In this document: positions 37,501-48,817 of the stretch, piece after piece
Position numbering within the stretch: the first letter of the stretch is position 1
Layout of the letters: each line of letters begins with the position of its first letter
DNA from: Pseudomonas khavaziana
GTDB taxonomy: Bacteria; Pseudomonadota; Gammaproteobacteria; Pseudomonadales; Pseudomonadaceae
Direction of reading: 5' to 3'
NCBI RefSeq assembly: GCF_019145205.1
Contig: NZ_JAHSTT010000003.1
Location: 496,001 to 560,000, forward strand
Length of the DNA: 64,000 nucleotides
Notes under the pieces: model-generated
The model's input: the letters and a program-made list of their open reading frames with translations, nothing else
Told to the model about the DNA's origin: nothing
Databases searched by the model: none
Position numbers and translations under genes: made by a program

Positions 37501-40500
37501 CGCCATTGGGCAAGCGCCCCTGCCGCGACAACCGCTGCGCACGGTGTTGCTGGAGCACCCGGTGCGCAAGCCGAGTGTTGAACCGGGGCTGCGCCTGTTG
37601 GGTGGCGGGCGTGGCTTCCGGCGGCTGCTGGACCGCGTGGTGGGGCCGTCGCCGGAGGCGCTGAAGGCCCGGGTACGTGCACTGTACCCGACCTTGAGCG
37701 ACGATGAAGTGACGAATTTCATCCAGTCACTGGGTGGCGACGTCAGGCGAGGGCTGGCCCGCCGGGAAGCGGAATTCAAGACCCTGACCGCCGATCTCGA
37801 CGCCTGGGTCCAGGCCACGACGCCATTGGACGCATCGGGCGTGCGGGATATCGACGCCCCGGCGCCGCGTATGGCCAATGAGATCATGGGGCACTGGCGT
37901 CGTACGCGTAGCCGCACCCTGCGGTTGATGATGCCACGCAAGTTGGAGCTGCCGACACTGAGCGCCGACTTCGGGCATGTCCAGAGCCTTGAAATCTATG
38001 GGGCCAAATGGTCAGCCAAGGGCGACGCCTTCCTCAAGCAATTCAGCGGGCTCGAGGATTTGAGCATTCGCCGCTGCGGGCTCACCGAATTACCCGCAGC
38101 CATCGGTGACATGCACAACCTTACCTCGCTGGACCTGAGCTCCAACCGCATTCGCCTCAATTCCCAAAGCGCCCGGATGCTCAGTGGCCTGGGCGATCTT
38201 GAGACGCTGCGGTTCACCGGCAACCGCTTGGGCATTGCCCCGGATTTCAGTGGGATGCCGCACTTGAGGCAACTGAACCTGAGGGGCGCGCAACTGGAGC
38301 AGTGGCCGACGGGCCTGCTTGCGTGCCCCGATCTGGAAGTCGTCGATTTGAGCCATAACCTGTTGCGCGAGGTGCCGGCGCAATACCTCAACCCGGCTCC
38401 AGAGCAGTTCGAAGAAACCGCCCGGGTCAACGGTGTCACCTTGCTTGAGGGCAACCCGTTCCCGGCTGATTACTGGCGGCAGTTCGAGAGCTATTGGGAA
38501 CGCCTGGTGGAGGCCCGGTCGCCGGTGGTTTCAAGCGCTCGTGACGGCGCGTTTGATAGTGGCAACCCCAGGCTTGCAAAGATACGGCGTATGTACCCGA
38601 ACAAGCGCACGTACGAAGCGAGGGCGTGGGTTTCGCTGATGGGCGAGCAAGCCGATGTGACGTTGGCCAGGCTCGAAGCGGAATTTACCACCCTGGAGCG
38701 ACAGTTGAATGCCTGGACGTTTTCGGGGGGCGGAGAACGCCAGCGCTATGTGCGGACAGGCGAACGGCAAGCCAACGCCGACAACCTGAACGACCGTCTC
38801 CTGGCCCAGCAACGGATCCTCGCCGCCTGGCGCCGTGAGACCCCGCAAAAGCTCAGCAGTGATGGACAACCGATTGGCCTGGAGCTGGATTTGAGTGGGC
38901 TGAACCTGCCGAACTTGCCGGACCTGGATGTGGATTTCGGCCATGTAGGCTCGCTGAAACTGAGCAACATGCAACTCAGTGCTTCGCCGGAAGGGTTCCT
39001 TGCGCGATTCCGGCATCTGCGCTGGCTGGATATGTCGGACAACCAGTTGCGCGAGCTGCCGTTGGCCCTCGGACAAATGCCCGGCCTGACCCGCTTGTTC
39101 TTGCAGAACAACCGGATCCGCCTGACCCGCGAGACTGCGCGGATCCTGTCGGAACGGGTCACGTTGCGCGTGCTATGGCTGCAACACAACACCCTCGGCC
39201 TTGCGCCGGACTTCACGCGCATTACCAACATGCGTTGGCTCAGTATGAACAACACCAATATTGACAGCTGGCCCGTGGGCTTGGCCGAGCAACCGAATCT
39301 GGATCAGATAGACCTGCGCAATAATCACATCACGACCCTGCCAGACTCGGTCATTGCACCGCCCGACGAGCAGTTGGCGCGCTCGGCACGGGTCAATGAC
39401 GTGACGTACGTATCCGGTAATCCGCTGACCCCGCAAACCCTGCAACAGGTCAGGGCTTACGACCATCGCCTCGTACAGGCCGGCCTGGCGCCGACCAACA
39501 CGAACCAGCTGGTGAGAACCGCGCTGAACATCCCCATCACGGTTCAGCGCGGCTTGACCGGGCCTTCTGTGGCCGAACCGCAACCGTTGCAACGCTGGAC
39601 CCAGGGAATGTCCGAGGGGCAACTGGCCGCGAGGCGCGCTCAGTGGTCGCAACTGCGCAGCCAGCCGGGCGCCGAGCCATTTTTCCGGCTGCTCAATAAC
39701 CTGATGCCGGTCGGCCCAGTGCATGCCGATTTGCAGCGTCGCGTGTGGGAGGTGCTCGACAGCATCAGCGAAAATACCGAGCCATCGGAGAACCACCGCA
39801 AGGACCTGTTCAACCAGGCCGGCGAGCCCGGTTGCTGCGATCTTGCCGCATACTCCTTCGCCAATCTGGAGGTCAGGACCCTGATCTACAGGGCGCGGGC
39901 GCAAGCCACCGCACAGGCGCCGGGGGCGCAGTTGGCGACCCTGTCCAAGGGCTTGTTCCGCCTGGACGAGGTCGACAAATTTGCGCGTGCCGATATCCAG
40001 CGCAGCAAGGACATTATCAGCGACCCCGCTGTGCCGCCGGCCGATAAGTCCCGGCACATCGACCGCCTGCGAGAAGAGGTGGAGATCGGCCTGGCGTATC
40101 GCTTCGGCCTCAAGGATCGGCTGCAATTGCCAGGGCAGCCCGAGCGGGTGCGCTTTACCCGTCTGGGCCAAGTGACGCAGCAAATGCTGGATGACGCCTA
40201 CACGCACATCATTGGCCAGGACAACTCTGCCGAGGAGTTTCACGCCCTGTTGGCCCGGGATTTCTGGCAGGACTATGTGACGCATAAATACCGCGCGCAG
40301 TTTGATCGGCTCAGCGAGCCCTACCAGCAGCAGTTGGCCGCCCTGCATGACCAGCGAGCGGCCGAGCAATTGTCCGCCGCGCTCTATGAGGCCAGGGCCG
40401 ATGAGTTGCAGGCGCGGTTGGCGATCGAGGAAGGAGCACTGATCGAGAGCCTGAGCCGCCAGGAAATCGCCGAGCTACTGCTACCCCATGAACCTCTCGA

Positions 40501-41542
40501 AGTGCTGGTCGAACCGGGCGTGGGCCCGACCTCCGGCCTGCAGCTCAGCCAGGCGCGCGCCATCGAGCTGGATGGCAAGCGCTACTTTGTCGCGAGCATG
40601 CCCGATGCCCGGGATGGCGAGTATTACGTGTTGTGGGTGCAGGCGTCGGAGAATCCATTTGCCCTGGTCAGCAGCGGTATTGTCGCCAAGCCCGATATCG
40701 ACGGCGCATGGATACGCAGGGGCTCGGCGGGCGGCATGCGGTCCGGCAGTTCCAGTGATGAACTTGAAGATGCATCCGAGTCCATGCCGGTGGATCACTA
40801 CACTGCAACCGAACTGAGCGCCATGAAGCGCGAGGTGCATTTCACCCAGCTGCGCAATGTGCCGGGCAGTTATGACCGGGTTAACAACGGCAGGTACCCG
40901 CTGCGGGATCTGCAAGGCAAACCCATGCGTATCCGGAAACTGCAGAGAGAAGTCGTGACCGAAGCGGGCGTCAACTACAGCTCTGAGCAGATCAAGCCTT
41001 ATCTCCAGTTTGAAGGCTACGAAAAGGTGGCGGCGCGTTATGACGAGAAGCTGCAGCGGCGCGTGTTCACTGCCCAGGACATGCAGGTACCTGAGGAAAA
41101 AGTTCTGATCGGGCAGTCCATGGTGGTGGCCAACCGGCGTATTGCCAAAGGTGAAATCCTCGGCGTCTACGGCGGCACCGTGCTGCCCTCTCAAGTCGGC
41201 AGCCCCGGAGGGCAGACCTACGTGATCGTGGCGGGTGCCAGGCCGACCCCTGGAAAACTCGGCATGGAGCCCATCGAAATCTCGGGGGACAACATCCTTT
41301 CCAGGATCAATACCCACTTTGAATATGACGCCAACGGCAAGCCCGTACGCCAGGCCGCCGGCGGCTACAACGTTGAAGGGGTAGGGTTCGACGTTGAAGT
41401 GGAGGAGGGGCAGGGTGCCAAGAGCACCAGGAGCACTATGATCCTGACGGCGATATTTGCCATTGAAGATATCCCGGCGGGCGTCGAGCTGCGCATGGAT
41501 TACCAATACAGCGAAGGCATGATTGCGACGTTGTTTGCGTAG
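34541..41542 (+). CDS. Giant putative effector: toxin-type N-terminus, two LRR modules, NEL E3 ligase, SET-like C-terminus
   Basis: The product has 2,333 residues and no Sec signal. Residues 1 to about 700 resemble the DUF6543/dermonecrotic-toxin region of Pseudomonas toxins, with a hydrophobic segment (FNLAAFVVPGLGPIMLAVAV) near 460. Two leucine-rich-repeat modules follow, about 1036-1307 and 1341-1629, with repeats such as LTSLDLSSNRIRL. A NEL-type E3 ubiquitin ligase domain spans about 1683-1980, with candidate catalytic Cys1765 in the Cys-x-Asp context GCCDLAAYSFANLEVR. The last 150 residues look like a SET methyltransferase (GEILGVYGG; IPAGVELRMDYQY). NEL proteins ubiquitinate host proteins. 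No secretion genes are nearby; delivery route unknown. Confidence 0.85.
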   Translation: MSEQPVTPTPEGTFNVDLRGVHYDFLKDRVPAWFNQAIALRQQELANHELELPSWYLSATAQQKADLADSHNRYRETLNQVDEHLGQIEDVLAFAEQPLKDAIKTRFKLELDVRNVYFARKYGFKSRDDLYGAFVFDQQGDPAQRYEYRGVSLLEAALANFAPDEEQARACADCQVITTWGGFDSDIVPTPSVIQAHALAIPAHEFAQLCRSLDLGKRYQQHIQDIVQPADDTQRSALERQLEEHQRQQLALSAEVAVQTPGWGVSADAYRMLKQVITDPGSARLDGKPVTFAALKIFGSVLVGPLLIGPERKDSDRVERLVVFIPNDPQQPLKEYASSGEFMADLRTRLHSLSYRRFFSRFVPQREQGVFFQQFNRLYKPANGNGAAGDYPLAAKPARLPLDEQLIDTRLWQPLREAQVRKILADARAVAVPTGDEDRQARLDRLASYFDAVISAFNLAAFVVPGLGPIMLAVAVLQMCAEAFEGVEAFEQGDLKTMWAHLASIALNATLLKTGAKVVPEIKLASVVDKLKPVTLPDGKERLWNPDLTPYKVQVDLPADAKPNALGLYAHKGQKLLPHEGDHYQVRQEPDTGRYRIQHPSRPGAYEPLLEHNHAGAWSHEVEEPLTWDQPTLIRRLGLPQRGLDAPTLEQARMASGIEDDTLRQAYVEHGPVPLLLEDTVQHFKAHQDLTTFVEQMRSSDPALHAQADPTLQLQFMRRSGMLPVNTVLRVVSDSGRVLWEEQAFTTASRHVVVVTENQLARGDLLKEVLHSLQGLDPKLMTIPGTAEESLTMRAAKVRESVATIVETFKGSLVEERYKALNASDDPDVGLVQGTYPKLPASIAAELLAGLNDEQLQAFRNSGILPETQREQARWFEQETRVSRAYEGLHLDTLTGLDSQRLALRTLETLPGWRRGTRVELRRSSAEGTLLDAIGSPDSSIRKTLVLKINGAFDAPMPRDFYTAAWEQLSSVERQNLGFTDALQMKAAIGQAPLPRQPLRTVLLEHPVRKPSVEPGLRLLGGGRGFRRLLDRVVGPSPEALKARVRALYPTLSDDEVTNFIQSLGGDVRRGLARREAEFKTLTADLDAWVQATTPLDASGVRDIDAPAPRMANEIMGHWRRTRSRTLRLMMPRKLELPTLSADFGHVQSLEIYGAKWSAKGDAFLKQFSGLEDLSIRRCGLTELPAAIGDMHNLTSLDLSSNRIRLNSQSARMLSGLGDLETLRFTGNRLGIAPDFSGMPHLRQLNLRGAQLEQWPTGLLACPDLEVVDLSHNLLREVPAQYLNPAPEQFEETARVNGVTLLEGNPFPADYWRQFESYWERLVEARSPVVSSARDGAFDSGNPRLAKIRRMYPNKRTYEARAWVSLMGEQADVTLARLEAEFTTLERQLNAWTFSGGGERQRYVRTGERQANADNLNDRLLAQQRILAAWRRETPQKLSSDGQPIGLELDLSGLNLPNLPDLDVDFGHVGSLKLSNMQLSASPEGFLARFRHLRWLDMSDNQLRELPLALGQMPGLTRLFLQNNRIRLTRETARILSERVTLRVLWLQHNTLGLAPDFTRITNMRWLSMNNTNIDSWPVGLAEQPNLDQIDLRNNHITTLPDSVIAPPDEQLARSARVNDVTYVSGNPLTPQTLQQVRAYDHRLVQAGLAPTNTNQLVRTALNIPITVQRGLTGPSVAEPQPLQRWTQGMSEGQLAARRAQWSQLRSQPGAEPFFRLLNNLMPVGPVHADLQRRVWEVLDSISENTEPSENHRKDLFNQAGEPGCCDLAAYSFANLEVRTLIYRARAQATAQAPGAQLATLSKGLFRLDEVDKFARADIQRSKDIISDPAVPPADKSRHIDRLREEVEIGLAYRFGLKDRLQLPGQPERVRFTRLGQVTQQMLDDAYTHIIGQDNSAEEFHALLARDFWQDYVTHKYRAQFDRLSEPYQQQLAALHDQRAAEQLSAALYEARADELQARLAIEEGALIESLSRQEIAELLLPHEPLEVLVEPGVGPTSGLQLSQARAIELDGKRYFVASMPDARDGEYYVLWVQASENPFALVSSGIVAKPDIDGAWIRRGSAGGMRSGSSSDELEDASESMPVDHYTATELSAMKREVHFTQLRNVPGSYDRVNNGRYPLRDLQGKPMRIRKLQREVVTEAGVNYSSEQIKPYLQFEGYEKVAARYDEKLQRRVFTAQDMQVPEEKVLIGQSMVVANRRIAKGEILGVYGGTVLPSQVGSPGGQTYVIVAGARPTPGKLGMEPIEISGDNILSRINTHFEYDANGKPVRQAAGGYNVEGVGFDVEVEEGQGAKSTRSTMILTAIFAIEDIPAGVELRMDYQYSEGMIATLFA

Positions 41543-41553
41543 TCTCCGTTTCC

Positions 41554-41580
41554 TGTGGGCGCGAGCTTGCCCGCGCCAGC
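41554..41580. repeat. Single REP-like hairpin
   Basis: GGCGCG and CGCGCC pair around an AGCTTGCC loop in the short space between the giant effector gene and the convergent ureC stop. It looks like a lone REP of a third type. Confidence 0.55.
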
Positions 41581-41590
41581 AGGGGCGGGT

Positions 41591-43291
<1,701 letters not shown>

Positions 43292-43332
43292 GTGTGGTTG
43301 CCCTGATAAAGATGTGTTGAATGTGTGATCGC

Positions 43333-43400
43333 TATCGGGGGCAAGCCCCCTCCCACACTTGGAATGCATTCCCCTGTGGGAGGGGGCTTGCCCCCCGATG
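43333..43400. repeat. REPIN between ureB and ureC
   Basis: Close inverted REP pair (ATCGGGGGCAAGCCCCCTCC and GTGGGAGGGGGCTTGCCCCC) with a spacer of only about 22 bp, inside the urease structural operon. Confidence 0.87.
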
Positions 43401-43405
43401 AGGCC

Positions 43406-44759
<1,354 letters not shown>

Positions 44760-44768
44760 CGCAGTGCC

Positions 44769-45071
44769 TCACGCAATGGGCTGGTGGACGGTGACCAGCT
44801 TGGTGCCGTCGGGAAAGGTGGCTTCCACCTGGATATCCGGGATCATCTCCGGGATGCCTTCCATCACCTGTTCGCGGCTGAGCAGTGTGGTGCCGTAGTG
44901 CATCAGATCGGCCACGGTGCGGCCATCGCGGGCGCCTTCCATCAGGGCGGCGGAAATGTAGGCGATGGTTTCCGGGTAGTTGAGCTTCACCCCGCGTGCC
45001 AGGCGGCGCTCGGCGACGAGGCCTGCGGTGAAGATCAGCAGTTTGTCTTTTTCCCGTGGGGTCAGGTCCAT
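44769..45071 (-). CDS. ureA: Urease gamma subunit
   Basis: The 100-residue protein begins [20 protein letters not shown] and contains [21 protein letters not shown], both standard for UreA. It is the small structural subunit of urease. The two acetyltransferase genes and ureB follow on the same strand with tiny gaps or overlaps. A REPIN separates it from ureD upstream. Confidence 0.97.
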   Translation of the reverse strand: MDLTPREKDKLLIFTAGLVAERRLARGVKLNYPETIAYISAALMEGARDGRTVADLMHYGTTLLSREQVMEGIPEMIPDIQVEATFPDGTKLVTVHQPIA

Positions 45072-45120
45072 GGTTCAAGGTCCTTCAAAGAATGCATTCT
45101 TGAATTTGACAGAGATCAAG

Positions 45121-45210
45121 TGTGGGTGGGGGCTTGCTCCCGATGGCGGGGTGTCAGGCATACATTTGTGACTGGCCCACCGCCATCGGGAGCAAGCCCC
45201 CTCCCACATT
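45121..45210. repeat. REPIN between ureD and ureA
   Basis: Inverted REP pair (TGTGGGTGGGGGCTTGC and GCAAGCCCCCTCCCACA) with a spacer of about 46 bp, inside the urease gene set. Confidence 0.85.
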
Positions 45211-45217
45211 TTGATCT

Positions 45218-46057
45218 TCATGTGCTCCAGATTCTTGGTGATATTGCTTCTCTGCCGAGTATGGCCGGGCGCAGCAATCGCCATAGATCAATCAACCATC
45301 CTCGCGCCAGCAGTGCTTCACTGGCCAGGCAGCGGGCGACCAGCAAGCCCGGCAATTGGGTCAAATCGCCGCGCACAGCGTGGGGCAGCGAGCGGCAACG
45401 CTCAAGCAATTCAGGCTCGACCTCACCTGTCACCAGCAACGTGGCAAACACCGGCTGCCCATCCAGCCCGATGGGCGAATCCAGCAGCCCATCGGCGCCT
45501 ACAATGCGCTGGCGCTCATGCCAGAGCAACTGCCCGTCGCGGCGGATATCCAGGTGCGATTGAAAGTGGCCGAGGTCGAACCGCTCGCCACTGGCCGGGC
45601 GTCCAAGAGCGACCACATCCCAGTAGAACAACCGCGCGTCGCCTTGCAGCTCAACACGTGTTGTCAGTTCAGCCTGGGCGGCGCTGAACACGATGGTTTC
45701 CTGGGGCAGCCATTCCAGGGTCGCGCCGGCCTCGACGGTCAACTCGACTTGTTGAAACGCCGGGCCGCTGGCGCGGTACCACTTGGCGGCGCCGGGGCTG
45801 GTCAACTGCGCCCAGGCCCCCGCGCCGACATGGGCGCTGATGTCCAGGCGATCGCCGCCGGCAATTCCGCCGGGCGGGTGCACGATGATGTGCTGGCATA
45901 CCCCGGGGCCTTCGGCGTACAGGTGCTTTTGCACCCGTAGCGGGCCAAGGTGGCGGCGCAATACCGGGCGCGTGGTGTCGCCGAAACGCGCGTAGCCGAG
46001 TTCCAGCTCGGCGTGCCAGCTGGGGGTGAACAGGGCAGGGGATATGGGCAGGTTCAT
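45218..46057 (-). CDS. ureD: Urease accessory protein UreD
   Basis: The 279-residue protein contains [18 protein letters not shown] and [10 protein letters not shown], hallmark UreD segments, and a long beta-helical C-terminal half. UreD joins UreF and UreG on the urease apoprotein for nickel insertion. It is the first gene after the urt transporter genes on the same strand, 31 bp from urtE, consistent with a combined urea uptake and hydrolysis unit. Confidence 0.95.
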   Translation of the reverse strand: MNLPISPALFTPSWHAELELGYARFGDTTRPVLRRHLGPLRVQKHLYAEGPGVCQHIIVHPPGGIAGGDRLDISAHVGAGAWAQLTSPGAAKWYRASGPAFQQVELTVEAGATLEWLPQETIVFSAAQAELTTRVELQGDARLFYWDVVALGRPASGERFDLGHFQSHLDIRRDGQLLWHERQRIVGADGLLDSPIGLDGQPVFATLLVTGEVEPELLERCRSLPHAVRGDLTQLPGLLVARCLASEALLARGWLIDLWRLLRPAILGREAISPRIWST

Positions 46058-46088
46058 GGCCGGGTGCTTATCGTCAAGAGGCTACAGG

Positions 46089-46787
46089 TTAGATGGTTAC
46101 CAGTCCGCGTACACCTTCGCTTTCCATATTTTTACCGCGGCCTTGCTGCACGATTTCACCCCGGGACATCACCAGGTACTGGTCCGCCAGCTCGGCGGCG
46201 AAGTCGTAGAACTGCTCCACCAGCAGGATTGCCATATCGCCGCGTTCCGCGAGCTTCTTGATCACCGCGCCGATCTCCTTGATCACCGACGGTTGGATGC
46301 CTTCGGTGGGCTCATCGAGGATCAGCAGGCGCGGGCGGCTGGCCAGGGCGCGACCAATCGCCAATTGCTGTTGCTGGCCGCCGGACAGATCGCCGCCACG
46401 GCGATGCTTCATTTGCAGCAACACCGGGAACAGCTCGTAGATGAAGGCGGGCACTGCTTTGGCTTCGGCGCCGGGGAAGCGCGACAGGCCCATCAGCAGG
46501 TTTTCTTCCACCGTCAGCCGGGCAAAAATCTCCCGTCCCTGGGGCACATAAGCGATGCCAGCATGCACACGCTGGTGCGGCTTGAAGCCGGTGATGGCCT
46601 TGCCTTCCCAATTCACCACGCCTTCCTTGGCCGGCAGCAAACCCATCAGGCACTTGAGCAGGGTGGTCTTGCCCACGCCGTTACGCCCGAGCAGGCAGGT
46701 GACTTCGCCGATCTTCACGTCGAAGGACAGCCCGCGCAGGATGTGGCTACCGCCGTAGTACTGGTGCAGCTTGTCGACTTGCAGCAT
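46089..46787 (-). CDS. urtE: Urea ABC transporter ATPase UrtE
   Basis: The 232-residue ATPase has Walker A GRNGVGKTT, signature LSGGQQQQLAIGRAL and Walker B LLILDEPTEGIQP. It is the LivF-like second ATPase of the urea importer. The ATG at 46787 (MLQVDKLHQYYGGSH) has a GGAGG ribosome-binding site; the longer frame to 46856 runs through the REPIN and is unlikely. Confidence 0.94.
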   Translation of the reverse strand: MLQVDKLHQYYGGSHILRGLSFDVKIGEVTCLLGRNGVGKTTLLKCLMGLLPAKEGVVNWEGKAITGFKPHQRVHAGIAYVPQGREIFARLTVEENLLMGLSRFPGAEAKAVPAFIYELFPVLLQMKHRRGGDLSGGQQQQLAIGRALASRPRLLILDEPTEGIQPSVIKEIGAVIKKLAERGDMAILLVEQFYDFAAELADQYLVMSRGEIVQQGRGKNMESEGVRGLVTI

Positions 46788-46809
46788 TCTCAAAACCTCC
46801 TCAATCCCC

Positions 46810-46909
46810 TGTAGGAGCGAGCTTGCTCGCGAAAAACCTGAGGGCGCCGCGTACATTCAGGATGCCCGCGTTATCGTTAACGATCTCGCGAGCAAGCTCG
46901 CTCCTACAG
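46810..46909. repeat. REPIN of the second family between urtD and urtE
   Basis: Inverted pair of the GAGCGAGCTTGCTCGC palindrome with about 60 bp between, in the only sizeable gap of the urt operon. Confidence 0.87.
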
Positions 46910-46919
46910 GAAAACCACC

Positions 46920-47741
46920 TTAGCGACCGAGGTAGACCTCGATCACCCGCTCATTTTCCTGCACCTGTTCCAGCGACCCTTCGGCCAATACGCTGCCCTG
47001 GTGCAACACGGTGACGTGGTCGGCAATCGAGCCGACAAAGCCCATGTCATGCTCCACCACCATCAACGAGTGCTTGCCCGCCAGGCGCTTGAACAACTCG
47101 GCGGTGAACTCGGTTTCGGCGTCGGTCATGCCCGCCACCGGTTCGTCCAGCAGCAATAGTTGCGGGTCTTGCATCAGCAGCATGCCGATTTCCAGGAACT
47201 GCTTCTGGCCGTGGGACAGCAAGCCGGCGGGCCGCTGCACCGAGGTGGTGAGGCGGATGGTCTCGAGCACTTCATCGATACGGTCTTTCTGCTCGCCATT
47301 GAGGCGTGCGCGCAGGCTGGCCCAGACCGACTTGTCGGCCTTCTGCGCCAGCTCGAGGTTTTCGAACACACTGAGCGCTTCGAACACCGTGGGTTTCTGG
47401 AACTTGCGGCCGATACCGGCCTGGGCGATCTGCACTTCGCTCATGCTGGTCAGGTCCAGGGTTTCGCCGAACCAGGCTTTGCCGTGGCTGGGCCGGGTCT
47501 TGCCGGTGATCACGTCCATCAGCGTGGTCTTGCCCGCGCCGTTGGGGCCGATGATGCAGCGCAATTCACCGACGCCGATGTAGAGATTCAGGTCGTTGAG
47601 GGCCTTGAAACCGTCGAAGCTGACGCTGATATCTTCCAGGGTCAGGATGGTGCCATGGCGGGTATTGAGCCCTTTGCCTGCGGCCTGGCCGATACCGATG
47701 GCATCGCGGCCGCTGCCGGCATCGAAAATAGGTTCAAGCAT
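46920..47741 (-). CDS. urtD: Urea ABC transporter ATPase UrtD
   Basis: The 273-residue LivG-like ATPase has Walker A GPNGAGKTT and Walker B LLLLDEPVAGMTD. The ABC signature is LSHGQKQFLEIG, the His-containing form typical of UrtD. The ATG at 47741 has a GAGGAA site; its ribosome-binding region overlaps the end of urtC, so translation is coupled. An N-terminal 30-residue extension rich in Gly and Asp precedes the ATPase core. Confidence 0.93.
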   Translation of the reverse strand: MLEPIFDAGSGRDAIGIGQAAGKGLNTRHGTILTLEDISVSFDGFKALNDLNLYIGVGELRCIIGPNGAGKTTLMDVITGKTRPSHGKAWFGETLDLTSMSEVQIAQAGIGRKFQKPTVFEALSVFENLELAQKADKSVWASLRARLNGEQKDRIDEVLETIRLTTSVQRPAGLLSHGQKQFLEIGMLLMQDPQLLLLDEPVAGMTDAETEFTAELFKRLAGKHSLMVVEHDMGFVGSIADHVTVLHQGSVLAEGSLEQVQENERVIEVYLGR

Positions 47742-47749
47742 GACGTTCC

Positions 47750-48817
47750 TCATTTCTTCAGCAGGCCGATAACGCCCTTGGGCAGGTACAGGGTGACGAT
47801 GATGAACAGCGCGCCGAGGAAGAACAGCCAATACTCCGGGAAAGCCACGGTGAACCAGCTCTTCATGCCATTGACCACGCCGGCGCCGAGCAATGGCCCG
47901 ATCAGCGTGCCGCGCCCGCCCAGGGCCACCCACACGGCGGCCTCGATGGAGTTGGTCGGCGACATTTCGCTGGGGTTGATGATGCCCACCTGCGGCACAT
48001 ACAGTGCCCCGGCAAGCCCGCACAGCACCGCACTCAATACCCATACGAACAGCTTGAAGCCTCGTGGGTCGTAACCACAGAACATCAGGCGGTTCTCGGC
48101 ATCGCGCAGTGCAGTCAGCACCCGGCCGAACTTGCTCTGCGCCAGGCGCCAGCCGATGTACAGGCTGGCCACCAGCAACAGCACTGTCGCCACGAACAAC
48201 ACCGCCCGCGTGCCCGGTTCGGTGATGCCAAAGCCGAGGATGCTGCGGAAATTGGTGAAGCCGTTATTGCCGCCAAACCCGGTCTCGTTGCGAAAGAACA
48301 ACAGCATCCCGGCAAAGGTCAGGGCCTGGGTCATGATCGAGAAATACACGCCCTTGATCCTTGAGCGGAAGGCGAAGAAGCCGAACACCAGCGCCAGTAA
48401 GCCCGGGGCCAGCACCACCAGGCACAGCGCCCAGAGGAAATGGTCTGTGCCGGCCCAGTACCAGGGCAACTCGTTCCAGGATAAGAAGGTCATGAACGCC
48501 GGCAATTGATCCCCTGACGCCTGGCGCATCAGGTACATGCCCATGGCATAGCCGCCCAGGGCGAAGAACAGACCGTGGCCCAGGGACAGCATCCCGGCGT
48601 AGCCCCACACCAGGTCCAGTGCCAGGGCGACGATGGCATAGCAGAGGATCTTGCCCACCAGCGTCAGGGTGTAGGCGGAAACATGAAAGGTGCTCTCCGT
48701 CGGCAGCAGCGACAGCAGCGGCAACGCCAGCAGCACGGCGAGAATCACCACGCCGACGGCAATCGTCACCTTGGGGCCGGCCTTTTGCGTGGCTGTAAGC
48801 ATCAATGGCTGGTTCAT
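47750..48817 (-). CDS. urtC: Urea ABC transporter permease UrtC
   Basis: The 355-residue LivM-like inner-membrane permease has about ten helices. It includes ALALDLVWGYAGMLSLGHGL, FAFRSRIKGVYFSIMTQALT and the ATPase-contact loop VLTALRDAENRLMFCGYDPR. Its start overlaps the stop of urtB by 1 bp (TGATG). It forms the urea channel with UrtB. Confidence 0.93.
   Translation of the reverse strand: MNQPLMLTATQKAGPKVTIAVGVVILAVLLALPLLSLLPTESTFHVSAYTLTLVGKILCYAIVALALDLVWGYAGMLSLGHGLFFALGGYAMGMYLMRQASGDQLPAFMTFLSWNELPWYWAGTDHFLWALCLVVLAPGLLALVFGFFAFRSRIKGVYFSIMTQALTFAGMLLFFRNETGFGGNNGFTNFRSILGFGITEPGTRAVLFVATVLLLVASLYIGWRLAQSKFGRVLTALRDAENRLMFCGYDPRGFKLFVWVLSAVLCGLAGALYVPQVGIINPSEMSPTNSIEAAVWVALGGRGTLIGPLLGAGVVNGMKSWFTVAFPEYWLFFLGALFIIVTLYLPKGVIGLLKK

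Noticed and set aside
34541..41542. Type III or type VI secretion genes near the effector-like gene
   Set aside because: No needle, chaperone, VgrG, Hcp or PAAR-like gene lies in the window, so the delivery route cannot be stated.
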